Shown: positions 35,166 through 45,973 of the stretch, piece by piece
Layout of the letters: every line of letters begins with the position of its first letter
Position numbering within the stretch: position 1 is the first letter of the stretch
Assembly (NCBI RefSeq): GCF_014145615.1
Contig: NZ_JACIVH010000059.1
Span: 62,001-126,000 of the forward strand
DNA from: Limosilactobacillus balticus
GTDB lineage: Bacteria > Bacillota > Bacilli > Lactobacillales > Lactobacillaceae
Reading direction: 5' to 3'
Length of the DNA stretch: 64,000 nt
Made by a program: the position numbers and the translations under genes
Notes under the pieces: model-generated
Databases searched by the model: none
Told to the model about the DNA's origin: nothing
The model's input: the letters and a program-made list of their open reading frames with translations, nothing else

Positions 35166-36203
35166 ATGAGTGAGAACGAGAACGATCAAAAACGACTTGA
35201 AATCGGTAAAATTTTACGAAAAGCACGGGAAGGAAAGGGCTATACCCTTGATGACCTTCAACAAATGACTAAGATTCAAAAGCGGTATTTAATCGCGATT
35301 GAAGATGAAAATTTTGATGAACTTCCTGGTGACTTTTATGTTCGTGCGTTCATTAAGCAATATGCCAATACGGTAGGCTTAGATGGTAATGAATTATTGC
35401 AAAAATATGATGATCAATTGCCACAGACTAAAACGGAAGAGTATTCCGATCATTTAGCTCAAGCGGTTGAAACTCGTGCCAACCAACGGAAGACGGTTAG
35501 CGGGAGCGTCGACAAGGTTCGTAACTACATGCCAACGATTATTATTGCTTGTGTGATTATTTTAGTGTTGGCAGCTATTTGGATTACTGCCATTGCACGC
35601 AATCATCGTGATTCTTCTACACGGATTGATAATAGTTCGGTATCCGTTTCTGGAGAGAGTCGTAAGAAGGCCTCTACCTCTGCTAAAAAGGCAAGTACAA
35701 AGCAGAGCAAATCAACAGCAATCAAGCTCCAAGAAGCACCTAATCGGAATGATACAAGCGTTACTTATACAGCAAGTCAACTTACTAAAGACACAACGCT
35801 ACAAATTGAACCAAGTGATCGTTCTTGGATGCAAGTAAAAGCAAATAATAATGACTTATTAAATAAAACATTGAATAACAATGAAAAAGCCAATGTAAAA
35901 ATAAGTCGTGATACAACTTCATTAGTAATTACGGTTGGTAATGCTCGAGCAACAAAACTAAAGCTCGGTAATCAAGAAATCGACTTTACTAATAATGGTC
36001 GTTATCAAAACACGCGGAATGTAACAATTAACTTTGGTAGTGCCCAAACAAGCAACAGTTCAACAAGTCAGTCGTCAAATAGTTCAAGCCAAGCTTCTTC
36101 ATCCTCGGCTCGTCCTAATAATGCTACTCAACCGTCTGCTGCTAATAACAACAGTCGTCCTCAGACAAGTGCTAGTCAACAAAGTAATCAACCGACTCGT
36201 TAA
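35166..36203 (+). CDS. rodZ: RodZ-like membrane protein with N-terminal helix-turn-helix
   Basis: A 345-residue protein: cytoplasmic Cro/XRE-type helix-turn-helix domain (about residues 8-85, GKILRKAREGKGYTLDDLQQMTKIQKRYL), a linker, one membrane helix (about 121-143, PTIIIACVIILVLAAIWITAI), then an outer part with a RodZ C-terminal-type beta domain (about 195-280) and a Ser/Asn/Gln-rich tail (about 285-345). RodZ links MreB to the envelope. It sits upstream of pgsA as in other Firmicutes. Alternative promoter TATAAT lies near 35126. Confidence 0.88.
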   Translation: MSENENDQKRLEIGKILRKAREGKGYTLDDLQQMTKIQKRYLIAIEDENFDELPGDFYVRAFIKQYANTVGLDGNELLQKYDDQLPQTKTEEYSDHLAQAVETRANQRKTVSGSVDKVRNYMPTIIIACVIILVLAAIWITAIARNHRDSSTRIDNSSVSVSGESRKKASTSAKKASTKQSKSTAIKLQEAPNRNDTSVTYTASQLTKDTTLQIEPSDRSWMQVKANNNDLLNKTLNNNEKANVKISRDTTSLVITVGNARATKLKLGNQEIDFTNNGRYQNTRNVTINFGSAQTSNSSTSQSSNSSSQASSSSARPNNATQPSAANNNSRPQTSASQQSNQPTR

Positions 36204-36229
36204 TTAAGAGTACTAAAGGAGTTAGAACA

Positions 36230-36817
36230 TTGAATTTACCAAATAAACTAACTGTTATACGTTTAATTATTATTCCCTTTTTCTTATTATTAATGGTTCT
36301 GCCATTACAAAGTTGGGGAGCTGTAAGCTTTTGGGGAGCAACTATTCCAATGGCTCAGCTTATTGCTGCTATTTTATTTATTGCCGCAACAATTACTGAT
36401 AATCTTGACGGACAAATTGCACGACGACACCATCTCGTAACTAATTTTGGGAAGTTTACTGATCCGCTTGCTGATAAGTTACTTGTCATGACTGCATTTA
36501 TCGTTTTAACTGGAAATGGTGTTGTTCCATCATGGGTAACTTCAATCATTATTTGGCGAGAATTATCTGTTACTGGTTTACGCTTACTATTAGTAGAACA
36601 AGACGGAGTGGTATTGGCTGCTAAAATGCCGGGGAAGATTAAGACAACTACTCAGTTTATTGCAATTATCTTCTTACTCTTAAATAATGTTATTTTTGCT
36701 ATTTGGAATATTCCATTTGGCCAAATCATGTTATATATTTGCTTGTTCTTTACTATTTATTCTGGAGTGGATTACTTCGTTCAAGGACGCGATGTCTTTT
36801 CAGATGGATTTAAATAA
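36230..36817 (+). CDS. pgsA: CDP-diacylglycerol-glycerol-3-phosphate 3-phosphatidyltransferase
   Basis: A 195-residue integral membrane enzyme making phosphatidylglycerol phosphate, the first step to phosphatidylglycerol. The CDP-alcohol phosphotransferase motif DG(2)AR(8)G(3)D(3)D is complete (DGQIAR ... G ... D ... D, near residues 64-87). The start is TTG at 36230, 8 bases after AAAGGAG, giving MNLPNKLTVIRLI, the usual N-terminus. It follows rodZ closely and is ended by a strong terminator. Confidence 0.95.
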   Translation: MNLPNKLTVIRLIIIPFFLLLMVLPLQSWGAVSFWGATIPMAQLIAAILFIAATITDNLDGQIARRHHLVTNFGKFTDPLADKLLVMTAFIVLTGNGVVPSWVTSIIIWRELSVTGLRLLLVEQDGVVLAAKMPGKIKTTTQFIAIIFLLLNNVIFAIWNIPFGQIMLYICLFFTIYSGVDYFVQGRDVFSDGFK

Positions 36818-36826
36818 TAGGATATG

Positions 36827-36862
36827 GAGGGTGAGAAAAAACAAAAGTTTTTTCTCACCCTC
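36827..36862. terminator. pgsA: pgsA terminator
   Basis: A perfect 16-bp stem, GAGGGTGAGAAAAAAC (36827-36842) with its complement at 36847-36862, a 4-base loop and a following CGTTTTTT. Confidence 0.95.
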
Positions 36863-36942
36863 ACGTTTTTTATTCATAGTTTTAAGATTTTAGTGAAAAT
36901 GACTATACTTTACGTATATATATTAATAGGGGATGAAGTTTT

Positions 36943-38190
36943 ATGGATGCAGAAATTATCTCAGTAGGAACTGAGATCGTCCTTGGACAAATAGTTAATA
37001 CTAATGCAGCGTACTTAGCTAACAGACTAACCCAACTTGACTTACCGGCTACCTATCAAACGACTGTTGATGATCAATCACAAAGGTTAGAACGTGTTAT
37101 TACTCATGCGTTGGCTCGTGCACAATTAGTTTTTGTTTGTGGGGGACTTGGGCCAACTGCAGATGATATTACAATGCCCACCGTTGCCAAAATCTTAGGG
37201 AAAGAGTTGCGGACTGACGAAGAACATTGGAAATGGATTCAAAAAACATTTGAACAACGACAAATAAAAATGGAACCAGAGAATATTCGCCAAGCGCAGT
37301 ATCCGCAGGGAGGAGAACCACTTGCTAATCCTGTGGGACTTGCTCTAGGATGTTGGTATGAAACTAAGGGTAAAGTTGTGGTTGTCTTACCGGGACCACC
37401 TGCTGAATTTAAGGAAATGGTTGAAAAGAGCCTGGTGCCTAAACTCCAACAATATTTCCAAACGGGAAAGCAAATTACTAGTCGGACATTAAACTTTTTA
37501 GGGCGGCCGGAGTCACAATTAATGGATGAAATTGAAGGTGCTACTAACGATATACCAGGGATAAGCATTACCTCTTATGTTCAACCAACGGCAATCCAGG
37601 TTCGCCTCACCGTGCGAGATTTACCAGTTGATAAAGCTGAAGAAAAAATTGATCAGGCGCAGGAGGCAATTCTTGCAGTTGAAGAACCATTTTTCTTTGG
37701 GGTGGGAGATGAACTCACACTTGCTAAAGTCGTTGTTGAACAATTAAAAAATTGCGAGTGGAAATTGACCGCAGCAGAAAGCTTAACAGGGGGGATGTTC
37801 CAAAGTACTATTTGTTCCGTACCAGGAGCCTCGACTGTTTTTAATGGCGGGTTTGTTACTTATGCTGCTAGTGCAAAGGAAAAGCTATTAGAAATTCCTC
37901 ACAACACGATTGAACAGTACGGAGTAGTAAGTTCTGAAACTGCTGCAGCAATGGCTGAAGGATGTCGACGAAAGCTAAATGTTGAAGTTGGGATTGGTTT
38001 TACTGGTGTGGCAGGTCCAGATGTGTTAGAAGGACAACCAGCAGGAACGGTCTGGATTGGACTAGCAATAAAAGGACGTCCAACTAAAACCGTTCAATTG
38101 CATCTTGCATCCTATGTTGGAAGACAAGCAATTCGTACGTTAAGTGTTCAGTATGGGCTTCAATTAATCTACCTTGAACTAAAAAAATAA
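36943..38190 (+). CDS. cinA: Competence/damage-inducible protein CinA
   Basis: A 415-residue two-domain protein: an N-terminal MoaB/MogA-like domain (MDAEIISVGTEIVLGQIVNTN; VFVCGGLGPTADD near residue 65) and a C-terminal CinA/NMN-deamidase domain (AAESLTGGMFQSTICSVPGAS near 275; GFTGVAGPD; GTVWIGLA). CinA-type enzymes salvage NMN and hydrolyse ADP-ribose, and the gene precedes recA in many Gram-positives, as here. A LexA-like box follows its stop codon. Confidence 0.94.
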   Translation: MDAEIISVGTEIVLGQIVNTNAAYLANRLTQLDLPATYQTTVDDQSQRLERVITHALARAQLVFVCGGLGPTADDITMPTVAKILGKELRTDEEHWKWIQKTFEQRQIKMEPENIRQAQYPQGGEPLANPVGLALGCWYETKGKVVVVLPGPPAEFKEMVEKSLVPKLQQYFQTGKQITSRTLNFLGRPESQLMDEIEGATNDIPGISITSYVQPTAIQVRLTVRDLPVDKAEEKIDQAQEAILAVEEPFFFGVGDELTLAKVVVEQLKNCEWKLTAAESLTGGMFQSTICSVPGASTVFNGGFVTYAASAKEKLLEIPHNTIEQYGVVSSETAAAMAEGCRRKLNVEVGIGFTGVAGPDVLEGQPAGTVWIGLAIKGRPTKTVQLHLASYVGRQAIRTLSVQYGLQLIYLELKK

Positions 38191-38191
38191 A

Positions 38192-38205
38192 CGAACTTTT
38201 GTTCA
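38192..38205 (+). promoter_or_regulatory. LexA (SOS) box upstream of recA
   Basis: CGAACTTTTGTTCA keeps the GAAC-N4-GTTC core of the Gram-positive LexA/DinR box, with one change from the full palindrome at the last base. It lies 2 bases after the cinA stop and 8 bases before the recA -35 region, so SOS control of recA is likely. Confidence 0.75.
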
Positions 38206-38213
38206 CTTTTTTC

Positions 38214-38241
38214 TTGTTTTTTTGGCTAAAACTGTTATTAT
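38214..38241 (+). promoter_or_regulatory. recA: recA promoter
   Basis: TTGTTT (38214-38219) and TATTAT (38236-38241), 16 bases apart, about 39 bases before the recA start. Confidence 0.5.
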
Positions 38242-38279
38242 TAGTTATCGGATAAACCGTAAAAAAGGAGGAATTTGAT

Positions 38280-39365
38280 TTGGCTGACCAACGAAAAGCA
38301 GCATTAGATGTTGCTATCAGAAAGATCGAAAAGAACTTCGGTAAGGGTTCTATTATGCGAATGGGTGACGCCACTGATATGAAGATTGCTTCAGTTTCTA
38401 GTGGTTCCCTTGCTATTGACAAGGCACTTGGAATTGGTGGATATCCTCGTGGTCGGATAGTTGAAATTTACGGCCCTGAAAGTTCTGGTAAGACTACTGT
38501 AGCATTGCATGCAGTAGCGGAAGTACAACGTCAAGGCGGGACAGCAGCCTATATTGATGCTGAAAATGCTCTTGATCCTCAATATGCAGAAGCCTTGGGT
38601 GTTAATATTGATGACCTATTGCTTTCACAGCCTGATAGTGGTGAAGAAGGACTAGAAATTGCTGATGCATTGATTTCAAGTGGGGCCGTTGACTTAGTAA
38701 TTGTTGATTCGGTTGCAGCATTAGTTCCTCGTGCGGAAATTGATGGTGATATGGGTGACACCCATGTTGGATTACAAGCTCGTTTGATGTCGCAGGCTCT
38801 TCGGAAACTTTCTGGTGAAATTAATAAGACAAAGACAATCGCTATCTTTATTAACCAGATTCGTGAAAAAGTTGGAGTGATGTTTGGTAACCCTGAAACA
38901 ACAACTGGTGGACGGGCACTTAAATTTTATTCAACTATCCGTATGGAAATTCGTCGTGCGGAACAAATTAAGAATGGTACAGATGTGATTGGAAATAAAG
39001 CTAAAGTAAAGATTGTTAAAAATAAGGTTGCTCCGCCATTCAAACGTTGTGAAGTTGATATTATGTATGGTGAGGGAATCTCTAAGACTGGTGAATTGCT
39101 AGATATGGCAGTTGAAAACGATCTTGTTGACAAGAGCGGTGCCTGGTACTCATATGGAAATGAACGTATTGGGCAAGGTCGTGAAAATGCTAAAAAGTGG
39201 CTTAAGGAGCACCCAGACAGCATGAATGAATTAATGGATAAAGTTCGTGTTGCGAATGGGATGGAACCATTAAATGAAAAGTCAACGAAAGAAACTGCTG
39301 ATGATAAAGCCAGCGGTAAGACAGGCGAAAATAAACAAGAAACAATCGAAGAAGCAAGTAAATAA
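38280..39365 (+). CDS. recA: Recombinase RecA
   Basis: A 361-residue strand-exchange ATPase, also the co-protease that triggers LexA self-cleavage. Walker A is GPESSGKTT (near residue 65); it also has the [21 protein letters not shown] segment, the DNA-binding loop region [48 protein letters not shown], and an acidic C-terminal tail. The start is TTG at 38280 after AAAGGAGG, giving [17 protein letters not shown]. Controlled by its own promoter and the LexA-like box; terminator at 39380-39426. Confidence 0.98.
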   Translation: MADQRKAALDVAIRKIEKNFGKGSIMRMGDATDMKIASVSSGSLAIDKALGIGGYPRGRIVEIYGPESSGKTTVALHAVAEVQRQGGTAAYIDAENALDPQYAEALGVNIDDLLLSQPDSGEEGLEIADALISSGAVDLVIVDSVAALVPRAEIDGDMGDTHVGLQARLMSQALRKLSGEINKTKTIAIFINQIREKVGVMFGNPETTTGGRALKFYSTIRMEIRRAEQIKNGTDVIGNKAKVKIVKNKVAPPFKRCEVDIMYGEGISKTGELLDMAVENDLVDKSGAWYSYGNERIGQGRENAKKWLKEHPDSMNELMDKVRVANGMEPLNEKSTKETADDKASGKTGENKQETIEEASK

Positions 39366-39379
39366 TAATATTTGAAATT

Positions 39380-39426
39380 GAAATTCCCTAATTTTTTAGC
39401 ATTAATAGCTGAATATTAGGGATTTC
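39380..39426 (+). terminator. recA: recA terminator
   Basis: GAAATTCCCTAAT (39380-39392) pairs with ATTAGGGATTTC (39415-39426); a smaller TAGC/GCTA pair lies in the loop, and the tail is CCTTTTT. Confidence 0.88.
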
Positions 39427-39468
39427 CCTTTTTATGATGGCTGTTTAAGTAATTGCTAAATTCAATAG

Positions 39469-39497
39469 TTGACACCTTAGTGTGGCAAGATTAAAAT
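39469..39497 (+). promoter_or_regulatory. rny: rny promoter
   Basis: A perfect TTGACA (39469-39474), 17 bases, TAAAAT (39492-39497); about 87 bases before the rny start. Confidence 0.72.
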
Positions 39498-39583
39498 TTA
39501 ACTTGTGTGATGTTTTTTGATGTTACACGGTGAAATTAATTTATTCATACCAACAACATAATAGTTGAAGCGGAGGTGAAATA

Positions 39584-41137
39584 GTGAAAATTTTAATGTT
39601 CGCCGCGCTTGCTATGGTTGTCGGAATTATTGTCGGCTATGTAATTCGCAAGGTTTCATATGAAAAACAAGTTGCAGAAGCACATAATGATGCTAAAGGT
39701 ATTATTTCTAAAGCAAAACAAGAGGCAGTAACGGCGAAAAAAGAAGCTATTTTAGAAGCAAAAGAAGAGAGTCATCAATACCGCGAGAGAGTGGAAGATG
39801 AGTTAAAACAGCGGCGGAGTGAGGTCCAACGACAGGAAGATCGATTACTCCAACGGGAGGCTTCTTTAGATCATAAGGATAGTGCTCTAGAAAAAAGAGA
39901 AAATGCAGTTGGTGTTCGTGAACGTAAATTAGATCAAGAAAAAGAGCAGCTTCATCAATCAAAGGAACAAGCAGAAGCCTTAATTGAACAACGCAAACAA
40001 GAAGTTGAAAAAGTTGCTCAGATGTCACAAGAAGATGCTAAGCAGTTATTATTATCTGAAGTAAAAGAACAGTTAAAGACTGAACGTGCAGTAATGATTC
40101 GTGACAGTGAACAAGAAGCGGAACTTTCTGCAGAACGTAATGCAAAGAAACTAATTGTTGAAGCAATTCAGCGTAGTGCTGCTGATGTTGTCTCAGAGAC
40201 GACTGTTTCGGTTGTTAATCTTCCTAATGATGATATGAAAGGAAGAATAATTGGTCGTGAAGGTCGAAATATTAGAACTTTAGAGACGTTAACAGGTATT
40301 GATTTGATTATTGATGATACGCCAGAAGCTGTCGTATTGAGCGGCTTTGATCCTGTACGACGTGAGATTGCTAAGATTGCGCTTGAAAAATTAATTCAAG
40401 ATGGTCGGATTCATCCTGCACGAATTGAAGAAGCAGTTGATAAGGCTCGTAAGCAGATGGATACTCAACTACGGGAAACTGGGGAGCAAGCATTATTTGA
40501 TTTAGGAATTCATTCAATGCATCCAGATCTAATTAAGACGGTTGGAAGAATGAAGTACCGGACTAGTTATGGTCAAAATGTTTTAGACCACTCAATTGAA
40601 GTTGCTAAGTTAGCTGGGATTATGGCTGCTGAACTTGGGGAAGATGTTACGTTAGCAAAACGTGCTGGTCTCCTCCATGATATTGGGAAGGCAATTGATC
40701 ATGAAGTTGATGGCTCACATGTTGAGTTAGGTGTAGAACTAACACGCAAATATAAAGAAAATAAAGTGGTTATCAATACGATTGCTTCTCACCATGGGGA
40801 TGTTCCCGCCAATTCTGTAATTGCTGTTCTTGTACAAGCAGCAGATGCAATTTCAGGGGCCCGTCCTGGTGCTCGAAGCGAGTCATTAGAACAATACATT
40901 CAACGTTTAAAGAAACTAGAAAGCATAGCAAACAGTTATGATGGTGTCGACCATAGTTATGCAATTCAAGCTGGTCGAGAACTTCGCGTGATTGTCAAAC
41001 CGAAGAAGATTTCTGATTTGCAAGCAACAACTTTGTCACATGATATTAAGAACAAAATTGAAAAGCAATTAGAATATCCAGGACATATTAAAGTAACCGT
41101 TATTCGGGAAGTTCGAGCAGTTGATTATGCTAAATAA
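39584..41137 (+). CDS. rny: Ribonuclease Y
   Basis: A 517-residue membrane-anchored endoribonuclease that starts bulk mRNA decay in Firmicutes. N-terminal membrane helix (residues 2-20), long coiled coil (about 25-195), KH domain ([31 protein letters not shown], about 215-260) and a C-terminal HD domain with the metal motif [10 protein letters not shown] (near residue 365). GTG start at 39584, preceded by GGAGGTGAA. Own promoter and terminator, so it is monocistronic. Confidence 0.96.
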   Translation: MKILMFAALAMVVGIIVGYVIRKVSYEKQVAEAHNDAKGIISKAKQEAVTAKKEAILEAKEESHQYRERVEDELKQRRSEVQRQEDRLLQREASLDHKDSALEKRENAVGVRERKLDQEKEQLHQSKEQAEALIEQRKQEVEKVAQMSQEDAKQLLLSEVKEQLKTERAVMIRDSEQEAELSAERNAKKLIVEAIQRSAADVVSETTVSVVNLPNDDMKGRIIGREGRNIRTLETLTGIDLIIDDTPEAVVLSGFDPVRREIAKIALEKLIQDGRIHPARIEEAVDKARKQMDTQLRETGEQALFDLGIHSMHPDLIKTVGRMKYRTSYGQNVLDHSIEVAKLAGIMAAELGEDVTLAKRAGLLHDIGKAIDHEVDGSHVELGVELTRKYKENKVVINTIASHHGDVPANSVIAVLVQAADAISGARPGARSESLEQYIQRLKKLESIANSYDGVDHSYAIQAGRELRVIVKPKKISDLQATTLSHDIKNKIEKQLEYPGHIKVTVIREVRAVDYAK

Positions 41138-41157
41138 ACTGATTTTTCAGTTCCTAT

Positions 41158-41188
41158 AAAGAGGCTGGGTATAACCTTCAGTCTCTTT
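41158..41188 (+). terminator. rny: rny terminator
   Basis: AAAGAGGCTG (41158-41167) pairs with CAGTCTCTTT (41179-41188), one G-T pair, followed by ATTATTTT. A small AACTGA/TCAGTT hairpin stands just before. Confidence 0.82.
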
Positions 41189-41234
41189 ATTATTTTAAAC
41201 AACATCTATCATTAACAGAGATCTTGCAGCAAAT

Positions 41235-41263
41235 TTAGACAAAAAATATAATTAGTTTATTAT
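41235..41263 (+). promoter_or_regulatory. mutS: mutS operon promoter
   Basis: TTAGAC (41235-41240) and TATTAT (41258-41263) with a 17-base spacer, about 35 bases before mutS. Confidence 0.5.
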
Positions 41264-41297
41264 TAAGATAAAAAATATATTAACGGGGTGAAATTTA

Positions 41298-43943
41298 GTG
41301 GCAAAAAAAACAACACCGATGATGGAACAATATCAAAAGGTAAAAGATCAATATCCAGATGCCTTTTTATTTTACCGACTTGGTGATTTTTACGAGCTAT
41401 TTAATGACGATGCGGTTAAAGGAGCGCAACTTCTTGAGCTAACACTAACAACTAGGAACCATAGTGCAAAAAATCCAATTCCAATGTGTGGAGTGCCCCA
41501 TCGCGCAGTTAATAACTATATTGATATTTTAATTGATAAAGGTTATAAAGTAGCAATCTGCGAACAGATGGAAGACCCTAAAAAGGCGAAGGGGATGGTT
41601 AAACGAGCAGTTACCCGTTTAATTACACCTGGAACGCAAATGGATTTGAATGGTGAACAGGCACGCGATAACAATTATCTAGCAGCGATTAGCGCACAAA
41701 ATGGGTTATTTAGTATTGCCTATACCGACTTATCAACTGGTGAGCTTAAAACGACAAGCTTGAATAATGCGAATGACGCGGTTAATGAATTGGTTAATCT
41801 CCAAAGTAAGGAAGTAGTTGTGGATGGTGAGCTGCCAGTTGAAATAACAACTCAGTTTAAGCAACGAAATATCCTTCAATCACATCAACCAACGGTCCTT
41901 AAAAATGCTGAGATTAGTTATCTTACTCAAGACCTTGAAGATAAAGCTCAACAGCACGTTGTTGCGTTACTTGTGTCATACTTATTAACGACCCAAAAGC
42001 GTTCCTTGGCCCACCTGCAGAAAGCAATTGCATATCAACCAAGTTCTTTTATGAAGATCGACCACTATTCGAAAACAAATCTTGAATTAATGCGTAATAT
42101 GCGAAGCGGGAAGCGTCAAGGGACCTTAGCATGGCTTTTAGATGAGACAAAAACAGCCATGGGTAGTCGACTTCTTAAACGGTGGATTGACCGGCCATTA
42201 ATTAATCAAAATGCAATCAGTGAACGACAAGATAAGGTCCAAGAATTATTAGACCACTATTTTGAAAGAAGTAATTTACAACAAGAACTAATTAAGGTAT
42301 ATGACCTTGAACGCTTGGCAGGGCGGGTTGCCTATGGAAGTGTTAATGGACGTGATCTTATTCAACTTAAGACTTCCTTAAAGCAAGTTCCTAAAATAAA
42401 ATACGTTTTAGAAACCCTTGACTCTCCTGTCTTTGAAGAATTGCAAAAACAATTAGACCCCTTGGACGATGTGGCAGATTTAATTGATCAATCAATTGTT
42501 GAAGAACCGCCAATTGCTGTTACTGAAGGTGGCATAATTAAGGATGGCTATAATGACCAATTAGATCAATACCGCGATGCAATGAATAATGGGAAACAAT
42601 GGATTGCAGACCTGCAAGAACATGAACGGAAATTAACAGGGATAAATAACCTCAAAATTGGTTATAATCATGTATTTGGTTATTATATTGAGGTTACGAA
42701 AGTTAATCTTGATAAGCTTCCTAAAGATCGTTATGAGCGTAAACAAACATTAGTTAATGCTGAACGTTTTTCTACTCCAGAATTAAAGGAAAAAGAGGCA
42801 TTGATAATGGGGGCGCAAGAAAAGTCAACAGCTTTGGAATATGATATTTTTGTTAAAATTCGTGAACAAGTCAAAGGACAAATTACACGCCTGCAAAAAT
42901 TAGCACAACAACTTGCGGAATTAGATGTTCTCCAAAGCTTTGCGGTTGTTAGTGAAGACTACCACTTTGTTCGTCCTAAAATGAATACTGGCCATGTATT
43001 AAAAATTAAAGATGGTCGTCACCCTGTTGTAGAAAAGTTTATGGGGCACCAGGAATATGTGCCTAATGATGTTTTGATGGGGGAAGATACTGATATTCTC
43101 CTGATTACTGGGCCAAACATGTCAGGGAAGAGTACCTATATGCGTCAGCTAGCATTGATTGCGGTAATGGCACAAATTGGCTGTTTTGTTCCTGCTAAAT
43201 CCGCTGAATTGCCAATTTTTGATCAAGTCTTTACGCGCATCGGAGCGGCTGACGACTTAATCTCTGGTGAAAGTACCTTCATGGTTGAAATGATGGAAGC
43301 AAATAATGCTTTGACCCATGCCACAGATCGTAGTTTGATTCTCTTTGATGAAATTGGCCGGGGAACCGCAACATATGATGGAATGGCGTTGGCGCAAGCG
43401 ATTATTGAGTACGTTCATCAGCATGTTCATGCTAAAACTCTTTTCTCAACTCACTATCATGAACTAACAGCCCTTGAGAATAGCTTGTCACGGCTTAAAA
43501 ATGTTCATGTAGGGGCAACAGAAAAAGATGGGGAGTTAGTATTCTTGCATAAGGTAAGTGCGGGCCCTGCAGATAAATCTTACGGAATCCACGTGGCTAA
43601 ACTAGCAGGAATGCCATCCTCATTATTAAAACGTGCAGATACTATTTTACAAAAGTTAGAGCAAAAGGATGTAAAACTACCAAACACCCCTAAACCGGCA
43701 ACAGATAATTACCATACAGAACCAATATCAGCAAAGATAAATGAAGCGGCAACGGTAAAGAAAGAGGCTGCACCAGTTGTTGAAGATAATGGTCAACTTG
43801 AATTATTTGCTACTCAACCTGAGAAAAAAGAAGCGAGTGTTGATCGGCGGATTTTACATCAATTAAAAGAACTTAATTTAATGGGGATGACCCCCATGGA
43901 TGTAATGAATCAAATTTATAAGTGGCAGCAGAAATTGAAATAA
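41298..43943 (+). CDS. mutS: DNA mismatch repair protein MutS
   Basis: An 881-residue mismatch-binding ATPase. It has the N-terminal mismatch domain with the Phe-X-Glu reading residue ([13 protein letters not shown]), a central lever/clamp region, and the C-terminal ABC-type ATPase with Walker [14 protein letters not shown] (near residue 618), [19 protein letters not shown] and the STHYHEL segment. A Pro/Glu-rich linker precedes the last helix region. GTG start at 41298. It is followed by mutL after 11 bases; the two form the mismatch-repair pair leading the mutSL-ruvAB run. Confidence 0.97.
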   Translation: MAKKTTPMMEQYQKVKDQYPDAFLFYRLGDFYELFNDDAVKGAQLLELTLTTRNHSAKNPIPMCGVPHRAVNNYIDILIDKGYKVAICEQMEDPKKAKGMVKRAVTRLITPGTQMDLNGEQARDNNYLAAISAQNGLFSIAYTDLSTGELKTTSLNNANDAVNELVNLQSKEVVVDGELPVEITTQFKQRNILQSHQPTVLKNAEISYLTQDLEDKAQQHVVALLVSYLLTTQKRSLAHLQKAIAYQPSSFMKIDHYSKTNLELMRNMRSGKRQGTLAWLLDETKTAMGSRLLKRWIDRPLINQNAISERQDKVQELLDHYFERSNLQQELIKVYDLERLAGRVAYGSVNGRDLIQLKTSLKQVPKIKYVLETLDSPVFEELQKQLDPLDDVADLIDQSIVEEPPIAVTEGGIIKDGYNDQLDQYRDAMNNGKQWIADLQEHERKLTGINNLKIGYNHVFGYYIEVTKVNLDKLPKDRYERKQTLVNAERFSTPELKEKEALIMGAQEKSTALEYDIFVKIREQVKGQITRLQKLAQQLAELDVLQSFAVVSEDYHFVRPKMNTGHVLKIKDGRHPVVEKFMGHQEYVPNDVLMGEDTDILLITGPNMSGKSTYMRQLALIAVMAQIGCFVPAKSAELPIFDQVFTRIGAADDLISGESTFMVEMMEANNALTHATDRSLILFDEIGRGTATYDGMALAQAIIEYVHQHVHAKTLFSTHYHELTALENSLSRLKNVHVGATEKDGELVFLHKVSAGPADKSYGIHVAKLAGMPSSLLKRADTILQKLEQKDVKLPNTPKPATDNYHTEPISAKINEAATVKKEAAPVVEDNGQLELFATQPEKKEASVDRRILHQLKELNLMGMTPMDVMNQIYKWQQKLK

Positions 43944-43954
43944 GGTGATAGTTA

Positions 43955-45961
43955 ATGGGAAAGATTCATGAATTAGATAATATTTTAGCCAATCAAATTG
44001 CTGCCGGTGAAGTAATTGAACGTCCAGCATCAATTGTAAAAGAATTAGTTGAAAATTCATTGGATGCCCATAGTCACCGTGTGGATATTATTGTTGAAAA
44101 TTCTGGCTTAGATAGCGTGCGCGTGATTGATGATGGGGATGGAATTGCTGCTGAAGATATTAGCCTTGCATTTCACCGCCATGCAACCAGTAAAATTAAT
44201 TCGCGTCATGACTTATTTAAGGTGCAGACGATGGGGTTTCGTGGTGAAGCGCTACCTAGTATTGCATCAGTCGCTGATGTAACGCTTACGACTGCTCAGG
44301 CTGGTCAAAAAGAAGGAACAATGATTCATTTGCGAGGAGGAAAAGAATTAGTAGTAAAGCCAGCAGGTGCGCGTCAAGGAACCGATATTAAGGTAACTGA
44401 CTTATTCTTTAACACTCCTGCACGATTAAAGTACTTGAAATCCCCCCAAACGGAGCTAACCAGAATTACAGATATCATTAATCGGCTTGCTCTTGCTAAT
44501 CCAGCGGTTGCTTTTAGCTTTACCCACAATGGGCGGGAACTATTTCGTTCAGCAGGTAATAATAACTTACAACAGGTAGTTGCCGCAATTTATGGCGTTC
44601 AAGCAGGACGCAAGATGCTTGAGATAAGCGGCGCAGATGATGATTTTAAGGTTAGGGGTTTTGTTTCTTTACCAGAATTAACACGAGCATCACGCCAATA
44701 TATAACAATCACAATCAACCATCGGTATATTCGTAATTTTGAATTAACAAAGGCCATTATTCAGGGATATGAATCAAAACTAATGGTTGGCCGTTATCCG
44801 ATCGCGGTAATTAACATTGATCTGGATCCAGTTTTAGTTGATGTGAATGTCCATCCGGCTAAACGTGAGGTCCGTTTAAGCAAAGAACAGCAACTAGTAG
44901 AATTGATTGCTGAGACAATTCGGAAGCGGATAGCGGTTGAGAACTTGATTCCGGATGTCGATGCCGACCAATTTATTCCTAACGATGACGAGGTAGCGAA
45001 CCTTGATCGCCGGTTAAAGGAAGCATCGCCTGTTTATCATGCCGCTCCGATTTCAGCAGTGCCAGTAAAAGAGAAGGCAGCAACTGAGATTCCAACTCCA
45101 GAAGCTGATAATCCAGCACATGCTGACGCGCTTGATAGTGAAATTCCAGCACCGATCGTTATCCACCATCTTGAAGATTTAAATACACCAGCAATGCAAA
45201 AATTTGATGAGCGTTATCAAAATGAGGGTGAAGTTACGCCGTTTTCTGCTCCAGTTCCTATCATCGCTGAGAAGTCCGTAAAACCTACAAATATTGAATT
45301 AGATGTTCATGATAAACAAGATCAGCAGCAAAATCGGTTTCCTGATCTTCAATATATTGGTCAGCTTCAGGGAACCTTTTTATTAGCACAAGCAGGAGAT
45401 GGTCTTTACATTGTTGACCAACATGCTGCTCAGGAGCGAATCAATTATGAGTATTACCGCCAAAAAATTGGTGAAGCGAGCGCTGATCAGCAAAATTTCT
45501 TGGTTCCGCTTGTTCTTAATTATTCGACTGTCGATGCAATGACAATTAATCAGCATCTTGATACGCTGGCAGCGGTTGGATTAGAATTAGAGTCATTTGG
45601 CCAGAATAGTTTTATTTTGCGCTCCCATCCCACCTGGTTTAAAGAGGGCCAAGAAGAAGATACGGCCAAAGAAATGATTGATTGGTTAATTAAGAATGGG
45701 AAGCTAACCATCAAAGAATTTCGAATGAAGACAGCGATTATGATGAGTTGTAAGCGGGCCATAAAGGCTAACCACCACCTTGATGAACGGGAAGCTAAAG
45801 CCTTGCTGAAACGGTTGCCACAATGTGAGAATCCCTTTAATTGTCCACATGGGCGTCCGGTAACTGTTCATTTTAATGATCAGGATTTAGAAAAGATGTT
45901 TAAACGAATTCAAGATTCTCATACCCCGTATGCGGATGATTTTGATGACCATGAATTTTAA
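43955..45961 (+). CDS. mutL: DNA mismatch repair protein MutL
   Basis: A 668-residue GHKL ATPase with a C-terminal endonuclease domain. N-terminal motifs are IAAGEVIERPASIVKELVENSLDA, DDGDGI and GFRGEALPSIASVA. After a long acidic/Pro linker (about 345-450) the C-terminal domain carries the metal-binding nuclease motif DQHA(2)E(4)E (DQHAAQERINYE) and the FNCPHGRP motif, so it should nick DNA itself, as expected in bacteria lacking MutH. Directly follows mutS. Confidence 0.97.
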   Translation: MGKIHELDNILANQIAAGEVIERPASIVKELVENSLDAHSHRVDIIVENSGLDSVRVIDDGDGIAAEDISLAFHRHATSKINSRHDLFKVQTMGFRGEALPSIASVADVTLTTAQAGQKEGTMIHLRGGKELVVKPAGARQGTDIKVTDLFFNTPARLKYLKSPQTELTRITDIINRLALANPAVAFSFTHNGRELFRSAGNNNLQQVVAAIYGVQAGRKMLEISGADDDFKVRGFVSLPELTRASRQYITITINHRYIRNFELTKAIIQGYESKLMVGRYPIAVINIDLDPVLVDVNVHPAKREVRLSKEQQLVELIAETIRKRIAVENLIPDVDADQFIPNDDEVANLDRRLKEASPVYHAAPISAVPVKEKAATEIPTPEADNPAHADALDSEIPAPIVIHHLEDLNTPAMQKFDERYQNEGEVTPFSAPVPIIAEKSVKPTNIELDVHDKQDQQQNRFPDLQYIGQLQGTFLLAQAGDGLYIVDQHAAQERINYEYYRQKIGEASADQQNFLVPLVLNYSTVDAMTINQHLDTLAAVGLELESFGQNSFILRSHPTWFKEGQEEDTAKEMIDWLIKNGKLTIKEFRMKTAIMMSCKRAIKANHHLDEREAKALLKRLPQCENPFNCPHGRPVTVHFNDQDLEKMFKRIQDSHTPYADDFDDHEF

Positions 45962-45973
45962 GGAGGAATTACC

